A DNA stretch of 64,000 nt, taken from NCBI GenBank assembly GCA_900545315.1, contig UQYM01000005.1, positions 37,244 through 101,243 of the forward strand, written 5' to 3'. Made by a program: the position numbers and the translations under genes. The notes beneath the pieces were generated by a model. The model was not told the DNA's origin and ran no database searches. It saw only the letters and a program-made list of their open reading frames with translations. Each line of letters opens with the position of its first letter. Positions within the stretch are counted from its first letter, which is position 1. The stretch comes from an uncultured Alistipes sp. GTDB lineage: Bacteria > Bacteroidota > Bacteroidia > Bacteroidales > Rikenellaceae. Positions 16,025-24,010 of the stretch are shown here, one piece after another.

Positions 16025-19000
16025 TCAGATCCGGGTCACCTTCATTCGTACCGTAAATTCATCCAGATCGACCGAAACCGCCGCATCGTCCAACTTATCC
16101 ACCACATCGACACTCACAGCCAATGTCTGCGATGCAATGTAGTCGCCAAACGACTCCACAGCTCCGGCAATTTCATCGTTGCGTTCGATCTCGATACGAA
16201 TCCGATCGGTCACCTCAAAGCCGCTCTCCTTACGCAGATTCTGGATACGGTTGACCAATTCACGAGCCAGTCCCTCACGACGCAACTCGTCACTCACCAT
16301 AATATCCAACGCAACGGTCAGCTTGCCTTCGGTTGCGACCAACCAACCCGGCATATCCTCCGATACGATATCAAAATCAGCTGCAGTAGCCTCAATTTTC
16401 ACGCCATCGATCTCTGCGGTCCAGGAATCGGTGCGTTCGATCTGGGCAATATCGCTCTGCGAGAGTTGGGCTACCAGGGCAGCAATCTGTTTCATCTGCT
16501 TGCCGTACCGTGGACCCAAGGTCTTGAAGTTGGGTTTGATCCGTTTGGTGATCACCCCGGTGGTATCTTCGATGAACTCCAGCTCTTTGACGTTGACTTC
16601 GCTCAGGATCAATCCTTTCACCGCCTCGATAGCCGTTTTGATGGCCGGATTGAGCACCGGAATCACAATCTTCGAGAGTGGTTGACGAACCTTGATATTG
16701 ACCTTACGACGCAAAGCCAACACCATTGAAGAGACCTTCTGTGCCAATGCCATCATCTCTTCGAGCTTGGTATCCACCAGCTCTTCGTGATATACCGGGA
16801 AGTCGGCCAGATGCACCGAAATATCGCTGTGACGGCCGCTCACCGCATTCAGATCGGTAAAGATCCGGTCCGTAATAAACGGAGCGAAGGGTGCAGCCAG
16901 CATCGATACGGTCTCCAGGCAGGTGTACAGCGTCTGATAGGCAGCCAACTTATCGGGAGTCATACCGCCGCCCCAGAAACGTTTCCGGTTCAGACGCACG
17001 TACCAGTTCGAAAGGTTTTCGTTGACAAACTCCTGAATAGCACGTGCAGCCGGAGTCGGATCGTAATTCTCGAGTGAATCGGTCACGCTCTTCACCAACG
17101 TATTCAGCAACGAAATGATCCAGCGGTCGATTTCGGGGCGCTCGGCAACCGGAATTTCGGGCTCCTGACCGGTGAAACCATCGACGTTAGCATATAACGC
17201 AAAGAAGCTGTAGGTATTGTACAGCGTTCCGAAGAATTTCCGGCGTACCTCATCCACACCATCGACATCAAACTTCAGGTTATCCCACGGCTGCGAGTTC
17301 GAGATCATGTACCAACGCACTGCATCGGTACCGTACTTCTCCAACACTTCGAACGGATCGACGGCATTTCCCAGACGTTTACTCATCTTGTTGCCGTTCT
17401 TGTCGAGCACCAGACCGTTCGAGATGATATTTTTAAATGCTACGCTGTCGAACAGCATGGTAGCCAGTGCATGCAACGTAAAGAACCATCCACGAGTCTG
17501 ATCGACACCTTCAGCAATGAAGTCTGCCGGGTAAACTTTACGGAAAGCCTCACCGCTCAGTTCAAACGGATAGTGCACCTGTGCATAAGGCATAGCGCCC
17601 GAATCGAACCATACATCGATCAGATCGCTTTCGCGTACCATCCGCTCCCCTTTCGACGATACCAGCACAATGTTATCGACATAAGGACGGTGCAGGTCAA
17701 ATTTATTGTAATTCTCTTTCGAGAAGTCACCCTCGACATAAGAGGCAAACGGGTTTTCGGTCATGAAGCCGGCAGCAATCGATTTTTCGATCTCGGCTTT
17801 CAATTCAGCTACCGAACCAATACATTTCAATTCGCTGTGGTCTTCGGTTGCCCAGATCGGCAGCGGAGTACCCCAGTAACGCGAACGGGAGAGGTTCCAG
17901 TCCACCAGATTCTCGAGCCACTTACCGAAACGGCCGCTACCGGTTGAGGCCGGTTTCCAATTGATCGTCTCATTGAGAGCGATCAACCGATCCTTCACCG
18001 CCGTGGTCTTGATGAACCACGAGTCGAGCGGATAGTAGAGCACCGGTTTGTCGGTACGCCAGCAGTGGGGGTAGTTGTGAACATGTTTTTCGATCTTGAA
18101 GACCTTACCCTGCTGTTTAAGCATCATGCAGATCGAGATATCGAGCGTCTCATCGGCATCGGTCAGCTTCGGATCATACGCATTCTTCACAAAACGGCCC
18201 GCATACTCCCGATATGCATCAGCATCGACATTCGATGCCACGAAATCGGGATCGAGATCCTCCAGCAGGAAGAACTTACCGGTACGATCGACCATCGGCT
18301 GCCGTTTGCCCGCTTTATCGATAACCACCAGCGGAGCGATATTCTGCTGTTTGGCTACACGGTCATCGTCGGCACCAAAGGTCGGCGCTATGTGAACGAT
18401 ACCGGTACCATCCTCCGTAGTCACGTAATCTCCCAGAATCACCCTGTATGCATCGCCCATCGGCTTGATCCACGGGATCAACGGCTCATACTCCATACCG
18501 GCCAAATCGGTGCCGATAAACTCACCGGTCACCTGATAAGGGATATTTTTGCCGTCACCGTTGTACCCTTCAAGCGGCAGTTCGGCATTCTTTTTCGGGA
18601 AATAGTTATGGAACAGATCCTTGGCCATCACCACCGTAATCGGTTCGGCCGTGTAGGGGTTGTAGGTCCGGATACGGAGATAGTGGATCTGCGGCCCGAC
18701 AGCCAGAGCGGTGTTCGAAGGCAGGGTCCACGGCGTAGTGGTCCACGCAATAAAGTAGAGATCCCCCTCAACCCCTTCAAACAATTTTTCGCTTTTGGCG
18801 TTGCGAATCATCTTGAACTGAGCCGTACAGGTGGTATCCTTCACATCCCGATAACAGCCCGGTTGGTTCAACTCGTGGTTGCTGAGGCCCGTACCGGCAG
18901 CCGGTGAATAGGGCTGAATGGTGTAACCTTTATAGAGCAACCCTTTTTTATAGAGCTCGCTGAGCAGATACCACAGCGTCTCGATATATTTGTTATCGTA

Positions 19001-19459
19001 GGTGATGTACGGATCCTCCGTATTGACCCAATAGCCCATTTCGCGGGTCAACTGTCCCCACAAATCGGTATAGGTCATCACCTCGTGACGACAGATATTG
19101 TTGTACTCTTCGATCGAGATTTTGGTACCGATATCCTCTTTGGTGATACCGAGTTTCTTCTCGACGCCCAATTCGACGGGCAGCCCGTGCGTATCCCATC
19201 CGGCTTTCCGATGCACGAGAAAACCACGCTGCGTTTTGTAACGGCAAATGATATCTTTAATGGTACGGGCCATCACATGGTGAATACCCGGACGGCCATT
19301 GGCCGAGGGTGGTCCCTCATAAAACACGAAGGTCGGATGTCCCTCGCGTGTAGCGATACTTTTCCGGAACGTATCATCGGCGTCCCACTGCTTCAAAACT
19401 TCCTGTGTGATCTGGGGCAGATTCAACCCCTTGTACTCGTTAAATTTTGGACGGGCCAT
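16025..19459 (-). CDS. ileS: Isoleucyl-tRNA synthetase
   Basis: 1144 residues, the long form of class-Ia IleRS. The ATP-binding signature lies in GPPSANGRPGIHHVMART (residues 49-66), where the HIGH motif reads GIHH. The second signature KMSKR is at 691-695 (NGNKMSKRLGNAVDPF). The large insertion between them is the editing domain that removes mischarged valine (TTTPWTLPSNTALAVGP). The C-terminal part carries the anticodon-binding helical domain. It charges tRNA-Ile. It has its own promoter and precedes the DksA-like gene in the same direction. No T-box or other leader control is evident. Confidence 0.97.
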   Translation of the reverse strand: MARPKFNEYKGLNLPQITQEVLKQWDADDTFRKSIATREGHPTFVFYEGPPSANGRPGIHHVMARTIKDIICRYKTQRGFLVHRKAGWDTHGLPVELGVEKKLGITKEDIGTKISIEEYNNICRHEVMTYTDLWGQLTREMGYWVNTEDPYITYDNKYIETLWYLLSELYKKGLLYKGYTIQPYSPAAGTGLSNHELNQPGCYRDVKDTTCTAQFKMIRNAKSEKLFEGVEGDLYFIAWTTTPWTLPSNTALAVGPQIHYLRIRTYNPYTAEPITVVMAKDLFHNYFPKKNAELPLEGYNGDGKNIPYQVTGEFIGTDLAGMEYEPLIPWIKPMGDAYRVILGDYVTTEDGTGIVHIAPTFGADDDRVAKQQNIAPLVVIDKAGKRQPMVDRTGKFFLLEDLDPDFVASNVDADAYREYAGRFVKNAYDPKLTDADETLDISICMMLKQQGKVFKIEKHVHNYPHCWRTDKPVLYYPLDSWFIKTTAVKDRLIALNETINWKPASTGSGRFGKWLENLVDWNLSRSRYWGTPLPIWATEDHSELKCIGSVAELKAEIEKSIAAGFMTENPFASYVEGDFSKENYNKFDLHRPYVDNIVLVSSKGERMVRESDLIDVWFDSGAMPYAQVHYPFELSGEAFRKVYPADFIAEGVDQTRGWFFTLHALATMLFDSVAFKNIISNGLVLDKNGNKMSKRLGNAVDPFEVLEKYGTDAVRWYMISNSQPWDNLKFDVDGVDEVRRKFFGTLYNTYSFFALYANVDGFTGQEPEIPVAERPEIDRWIISLLNTLVKSVTDSLENYDPTPAARAIQEFVNENLSNWYVRLNRKRFWGGGMTPDKLAAYQTLYTCLETVSMLAAPFAPFITDRIFTDLNAVSGRHSDISVHLADFPVYHEELVDTKLEEMMALAQKVSSMVLALRRKVNIKVRQPLSKIVIPVLNPAIKTAIEAVKGLILSEVNVKELEFIEDTTGVITKRIKPNFKTLGPRYGKQMKQIAALVAQLSQSDIAQIERTDSWTAEIDGVKIEATAADFDIVSEDMPGWLVATEGKLTVALDIMVSDELRREGLARELVNRIQNLRKESGFEVTDRIRIEIERNDEIAGAVESFGDYIASQTLAVSVDVVDKLDDAAVSVDLDEFTVRMKVTRI

Positions 19460-19486
19460 ATTATTTTCAGATTCGCATTGTCTCTA

Positions 19487-19504
19487 TCGGAAGACCTCTT
19501 CCGA
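19487..19504 (-). other. Hairpin in the ileS leader
   Basis: Perfect 8-bp inverted repeat (19487-19494 with 19497-19504, TCGGAAGA/TCTTCCGA) with a 2-base loop, inside the transcribed leader 28-45 bases before the ileS ATG. Role unknown. Confidence 0.6.
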
Positions 19505-19514
19505 CCATAACGGC

Positions 19515-19546
19515 CAAAAATAGATATTTCCCTTTAAAAACGCAAA
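19515..19546 (-). promoter_or_regulatory. Promoter of ileS
   Basis: Minus strand TTTG (19546-19543), 20-bp spacer, TATTTTTG (19522-19515). Confidence 0.68.
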
Positions 19547-19607
19547 TCTGCAGCCCGCACCATACCTGCACTCCACCCCGTTTACACCTCAACGGCCCCT
19601 CACTGCC

Positions 19608-20381
19608 CTATCCTTCGATCAGTTTTGCGGCTTGTTGGCGCATACGTCTGGCCCGTTCTGCGCAATCGGGGTGGGTTGAAAAGAGCTGCGCCACGGACTT
19701 CAACGCACCGTTATGCTGCTTGGCAAGTTGCGCCAACTTCTCCAACGCAGAGGCCATCGCCATGGGATCGCAACCGTTTCGGTGCAGGAAGCCGAGGCTG
19801 AAATCGTCGGCTGCATACTCCTGTTGCTGCGAAAAGCGCGCTTCGGTATATCGTTCGGCCAGGGCACCCAGTTGCGATCGGCTCAACGTGCCGATTGCAC
19901 CGCCGACAGCTCCCAGCGCATTGCGCGCAGCCGAAGCCAAATAGGCCTTGCGCATCGCCCCGATCGTATCGTGATTGCGCACATGGCCCATTTCATGCCC
20001 GACAATAGCCAGCAACTGCTGATCGTCCATCCGATCCATCAATCCCGAAAAGATCCGGATACTTCCGTCTGCCGTTGCAAAGGCGTTGATAGCATCCGTT
20101 TTGTACACTTTGAAGTTGAGCGGAATTCCATTGACAGCGACAAAACGATCGGTCAGAGCGGCCAAGCGGACCGCATAGGGGTCATCTTCTGCGGCCACAC
20201 ACGATTGGGCATCGCTGTAACGAATATACTGTGCAGCCATTCGCTGCACCTCTTTGTCACTCAAATCGGCTGCCGTCAGCACATCGACCGTAGCCTGCAA
20301 ACCGGGATGCGGCAAGCGGATTCGTCCGCGTAGGACCACCAACAGGTAAATCACCAGTGCTATCAGCAGAATTTTAATCAT
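19608..20381 (-). CDS. M48-family zinc metalloprotease
   Basis: 257 residues from the ATG at 20381; the longer frame would use a TTG. An N-terminal hydrophobic segment (MIKILLIALVIYLLVVL) anchors or exports it. The zinc site is complete: HEMGH at 129-133 and the third ligand Glu188 in QQEYAADDF, the M48 ExxxD motif. Downstream residues include STHPDCAERARRM, also typical of the family. Relatives such as YcaL/LoiP/BepA degrade or trim outer-membrane proteins in the periplasm. It is divergent from gcvT with 102 bp between the starts. Confidence 0.92.
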   Translation of the reverse strand: MIKILLIALVIYLLVVLRGRIRLPHPGLQATVDVLTAADLSDKEVQRMAAQYIRYSDAQSCVAAEDDPYAVRLAALTDRFVAVNGIPLNFKVYKTDAINAFATADGSIRIFSGLMDRMDDQQLLAIVGHEMGHVRNHDTIGAMRKAYLASAARNALGAVGGAIGTLSRSQLGALAERYTEARFSQQQEYAADDFSLGFLHRNGCDPMAMASALEKLAQLAKQHNGALKSVAQLFSTHPDCAERARRMRQQAAKLIEG

Positions 20382-20432
20382 CTCGCCGCAGGTTTTCGAA
20401 AGATTTTCAATCAAAAATAGCAGAAAATAGCG

Positions 20433-20440
20433 TAACTTCG
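20433..20440 (+). promoter_or_regulatory. Weak candidate promoter of gcvT
   Basis: TAACTTCG differs by one base from TAnnTTTG and lies 44 bases before the gcvT ATG; no clear -33 box. Confidence 0.35.
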
Positions 20441-20483
20441 CATTTGTGTAAAAAAACGCTTATCACAAATAACAATCAAACAT

Positions 20484-21590
20484 ATGAAAACCACCCCGTT
20501 TACCAAGTATCATATCGAAAACGGTGCCCGCATGGCAGAATTTGCGGGATACAACATGCCCATTGAGTTCAGCGGCATCAACGATGAACACCACACGGTT
20601 CGAGAAAAGGCCGGTGTATTCGATGTCAGCCACATGGGCGAGATTTGGGTCAAAGGTCCGCGTGCCATTGATTTTCTGCAGCATGTCACCTCGAACAATG
20701 TAGCAGCGCTCTACGATGGCAAGGTACAGTACTCCTGCCTGCCGAATGGTCGTGGAGGTATTGTCGATGACATTTTGGTTTACCGCATCAATGCCGAAAC
20801 CTTTTTGCTGGTAGTCAACGCTGCCAACACGGACAAGGATTGGAAACACCTTTGCAAAGAGGGCGAAGCGTTCGGTCTCACCCCGGGCAAAGAGCTTTAC
20901 AACGCTTCGGATGAGATTGCCCAGCTGGCGGTTCAAGGTCCGTTGGCGATGCAGATTGTTCAGAAGCTCTGCCCGAAAGCCGATGTGGAGCACCTCCCCT
21001 ACTACACCTTTATCAAGACCGAAGTGGCCGGCATTAAGGATGCCATTGTTTCGGCAACCGGTTATACCGGTGCAGGTGGCTGCGAGATCTATGTAGCCAA
21101 CGAAGACGCCGACAAGCTGTGGGCCGCTCTCTGGAAAGCGGGTGCTGACATGGGACTGAAAAATATCGGTCTGGGTGCGCGCGACACATTGCGTCTGGAG
21201 ATGGGCTTCTGCCTCTACGGCAACGATATCGACGACACCACCTCCCCGATCGAAGCCGGGCTGGGTTGGATCACCAAATTTGTCGATGGCAAAGATTTTA
21301 TCGACCGTGAATACAACGCCAAACAGAAAGCAGAGGGTCCCAAACGCCGTTTGGTAGGCTTTGAGTTGGTTGAACGGGGTATTCCACGTCACGGTTACAA
21401 GCTGACCGACCACAACAGCAATCTGATTGGTGAGGTGACCTCCGGAACGATGTCACCCTGCCTGAAAAAGGGAATCGGCATGGGATATGTCGATGCAGCT
21501 TATGCGGCTCCAGGCACCGAGATTCATGTTGTTATCCGAGAGAAACCGATCAATGCCGTTGTTGTCAAACTGCCGTTCTACAAAAAATAG
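20484..21590 (+). CDS. gcvT: Aminomethyltransferase (glycine cleavage T protein)
   Basis: 368 residues, full family length. The N-terminus KTTPFTKYHIENGARMAEFAGY and the segment GVFDVSHMGEIWVKGP hold the folate-binding region; the middle has SATGYTGAGGCEIYV and LRLEMGFCLYGNDIDD; the C-terminal barrel has LVGFELVERGIPRHGY and GEVTSGTMSPCLKKGIGMGY. The enzyme transfers the aminomethyl carbon from lipoylated H protein to tetrahydrofolate and releases ammonia. The other glycine-cleavage genes (gcvH, gcvP) are not in the window, and no glycine riboswitch is evident in the short leader. A strong terminator follows. Confidence 0.97.
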   Translation: MKTTPFTKYHIENGARMAEFAGYNMPIEFSGINDEHHTVREKAGVFDVSHMGEIWVKGPRAIDFLQHVTSNNVAALYDGKVQYSCLPNGRGGIVDDILVYRINAETFLLVVNAANTDKDWKHLCKEGEAFGLTPGKELYNASDEIAQLAVQGPLAMQIVQKLCPKADVEHLPYYTFIKTEVAGIKDAIVSATGYTGAGGCEIYVANEDADKLWAALWKAGADMGLKNIGLGARDTLRLEMGFCLYGNDIDDTTSPIEAGLGWITKFVDGKDFIDREYNAKQKAEGPKRRLVGFELVERGIPRHGYKLTDHNSNLIGEVTSGTMSPCLKKGIGMGYVDAAYAAPGTEIHVVIREKPINAVVVKLPFYKK

Positions 21591-21680
21591 CATTTTCGAC
21601 TTGGACCGTTTGGGGCGAGAGGAACGACAAACTGACCTTTGCACAGTGGTCTGACTCACACAAACGGATCCGATAAATAG

Positions 21681-21712
21681 AATAAGGGAAGGTGTTACCT
21701 TCCCTTATTTTT
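21681..21712 (+). terminator. Terminator of gcvT
   Basis: Perfect 13-bp stem (21681-21693 with 21697-21709), GTT loop, T-run. Confidence 0.94.
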
Positions 21713-22026
21713 ATGCCTATTTTTGCGCCCCATTCATGCATGCCGCTCTCATGCATGCTGCTCTTTCGCCGCCTCCTGCCGCAATCCGGAAAAACTCCTA
21801 TCCCCTTTCAACAGCGCAGATAACTGCCACCACATCCCTGCACCACCTGCTCGATAAAATCTTCTGTCGTTTGAAATACCCGGCGAACACTTAACCCTGC
21901 ACAAAACTTTCTCTGCCGGGTCATTGTCCGACCCGGGGACTCACCCTATACTCGGTATTTTTGCCCCAGCACCATACCATTTTTCTTCCACAGGGCCTTT
22001 TGCTCCGGTTTCCTCAACGCCATAAA
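21713..22026. other. Non-coding gap between convergent genes
   Basis: I see no gene or repeat between the gcvT terminator and the terminator of the minus-strand barrel operon. Confidence 0.5.
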
Positions 22027-22061
22027 CAAAAAAAGAGCCGATCCCAATCCGGATCAGCTCT
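22027..22061 (-). terminator. Terminator of the TPR/beta-barrel operon
   Basis: 11-bp stem with one mismatch (22034-22044 with 22051-22061) and a seven-base T-run on the minus strand. It lies about 165 bases past the barrel stop codon. Confidence 0.88.
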
Positions 22062-22081
22062 CCGCTATTCTTTTCAACTCT

Positions 22082-22120
22082 TTAGAATTTAGGCTCCATT
22101 TTCAGATCAAGCGTCAAACC
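22082..22120 (-). pseudogene. Possible relic of a beta-barrel C-terminus
   Basis: Between the barrel stop (22225) and its terminator, the minus strand encodes GLTLDLKMEPKF followed by TAA. The alternating pattern and terminal phenylalanine look like the end of an outer-membrane barrel, but a stop codon lies directly upstream in frame. It is too short to be sure and may be chance. Confidence 0.25.
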
Positions 22121-22224
22121 TCAGCAGCACATCGATCAAAGAAAAAACTGCAGCGCTGAAATGCGGTTTTCCCATCCCTGTGCTGTTTTCGCCGTACAGC
22201 CCGCCGCCTGAAAATGATCCTACA

Positions 22225-23979
22225 TTAGAAGGTCAGCTTAACACCGGCCAGCACATTGCCGCCCAATCCCCGATACATGTAGTAGGGATAGAGTTTTTGG
22301 CAGGCAAGGTTGTTTCCCTGCACGAAAATGCTGACCGCTTTGGAGGCCCGATACTCGACTCCGAAATGGACATCGACCGTTGTATTGACCTTCTCCCATA
22401 TAGGGCTGGCAGCGCCGATCAGCAATGGTTCACCCTCCAGGGCAAACCAACGACTCGACAGCAGGGTCGCTCCCGCCGAAAGAATCACCTTATCGCGGAT
22501 GCTGTACCGCAAATCCAACCGTCCCGTAAAATTGGGCACACCCGACACATGTTCGTAACTCTTTTTCGAGAAGCCTTTATACTGCAGCGAAGCCTCGAGA
22601 CCGAAGGCCCCCGATACCCGTCCTTCAAAATCGGCACCGACCGTCCACATGGTAACCGTATCACACATTACGTTAAACAGGTTTCCATAAGAGACATACG
22701 ATTCATAATAATTTGAAAAAGTTGCCAGACCTTGTGCATGGGTCAATCCTCCGTACACTTTATAGGAGAAGGCCGAAGAGAAACTTCCCATGATACCGAT
22801 CCGACCGTTATATTCCGAGGTATTGGCTACCGGCAGAGCTCTGACATAGGGGTTCATCGAGACCAATGAGCGGTAATCGTTGCTCTTCAACCCTCCGTCA
22901 ACTTCGATGTACGGAACAAAATAGCCATTGGTGCCGTCATAACGCAGCGAAAAGCGCGGATAAAAATAGCATTTCGAAAAATCGTTGCCGGGATCATATC
23001 CGGTCATGCTGTTGTAGGTAATATCTACGCCCAACGCAAAGTCAAATTGGTTCCCTTTGTAGTGGTACATCGGAGTAACATGGATCATGTGATTTTGCAG
23101 TTCACTGCGCTCGTCACTGCCCAAATACCCTTCATAACCGCCTTGCAACGTCACCTCATGCAAACCGCCGAAACGTTTGCCTAACTTGAGTCCTGCTTTA
23201 ACACCTGTTTCAGCCATATCGAACTTGTCGCTAAAATAGGCAACCTCGGCTCCGATCTTGAAGTTGAAGTGAGACATGTCGGCAAAGGTATCACCGAACG
23301 AGATCCGTCCTCGAACTGTCGTGAAGTGCTGACGCAATCCCGAAGCAGTCGTATCGAATGACAGCGGCAGGGTGATGCGGGTTGGATCATAACCATAACC
23401 GTAACGGGTGACCATATCGTAATCGAATCCGACCTCACCATCCAACACATACCGCGAACCGTAGCGCTGCCCAACCACACCGATCTTATTAAAGGTTTCA
23501 CTGGCCGGGGTTTTCAGATCGTTGCCGTTTTTGATTTTGCTCCAACTGCCGTAGTGGTTCAGATAGGCTCCGAACAGCCCTTTCGATTTGCGGGTCGTAT
23601 TGAAATAGACATCGGCCACGCTCTGAAACGGATACCCCAAAGCCGCCTTCACATAAAGCGGTTTGGGCTGGCGATAGAGGTCGATGTTGACCGATGCCGG
23701 ACGGATCGGTGAGACCTCAAACCCATAAGCGATCGGCGAAGGGGTAATGCGGTATTCAACCTCAGGACGCAATTTGACCGTATCGATCAAATTGGGTTTT
23801 ACATTCAGTTTATTGGCCTCACTGACGGTCGGTTCATAGGCACGGGTCACCTCCATTTCGCGATTCAGATCACTGGATTTGGCCTCGCCCGACTCGGACG
23901 TTTTTTCACGCTGCTGAGCGGTAACCGACAGGCTGCAAGACAACAGCAACAGCGTCCCTATCATTGTTTTATTTATCAT
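22225..23979 (-). CDS. Outer-membrane beta-barrel protein paired with a giant TPR protein
   Basis: 584 residues with a signal peptide (cleavage near residue 22, SVTAQ). A distinctive periplasmic leader follows: EVTRAYEPTVSEANKLNVKP (around 43-62), then LIDTVKLRPEVEYRITPSPI. The rest alternates amphipathic strands (for example FNFKIGAEVAYFSDKFDMAE, VILSAGATLLSSRWFALEGE) and ends in GVKLTF with a terminal phenylalanine, as in outer-membrane barrels. No TonB-receptor plug is seen, although such proteins are often labelled TonB-dependent receptors. It is 31 bp after the 994-residue TPR gene and shares its terminator. Function unknown. Confidence 0.85.
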   Translation of the reverse strand: MINKTMIGTLLLLSCSLSVTAQQREKTSESGEAKSSDLNREMEVTRAYEPTVSEANKLNVKPNLIDTVKLRPEVEYRITPSPIAYGFEVSPIRPASVNIDLYRQPKPLYVKAALGYPFQSVADVYFNTTRKSKGLFGAYLNHYGSWSKIKNGNDLKTPASETFNKIGVVGQRYGSRYVLDGEVGFDYDMVTRYGYGYDPTRITLPLSFDTTASGLRQHFTTVRGRISFGDTFADMSHFNFKIGAEVAYFSDKFDMAETGVKAGLKLGKRFGGLHEVTLQGGYEGYLGSDERSELQNHMIHVTPMYHYKGNQFDFALGVDITYNSMTGYDPGNDFSKCYFYPRFSLRYDGTNGYFVPYIEVDGGLKSNDYRSLVSMNPYVRALPVANTSEYNGRIGIMGSFSSAFSYKVYGGLTHAQGLATFSNYYESYVSYGNLFNVMCDTVTMWTVGADFEGRVSGAFGLEASLQYKGFSKKSYEHVSGVPNFTGRLDLRYSIRDKVILSAGATLLSSRWFALEGEPLLIGAASPIWEKVNTTVDVHFGVEYRASKAVSIFVQGNNLACQKLYPYYMYRGLGGNVLAGVKLTF

Positions 23980-24010
23980 CGTCGTATAATGTTCGTTATC
24001 CGATTTATCG

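Noticed and set aside
19460..19550. T-box riboswitch upstream of ileS
   Set aside because: The leader is under 90 bases and lacks the T-box sequence and antiterminator; only a short palindrome is present.
20463..21413. 316-codon minus-strand frame inside gcvT
   Set aside because: It is antisense to the fully conserved gcvT frame; composition-driven shadow.
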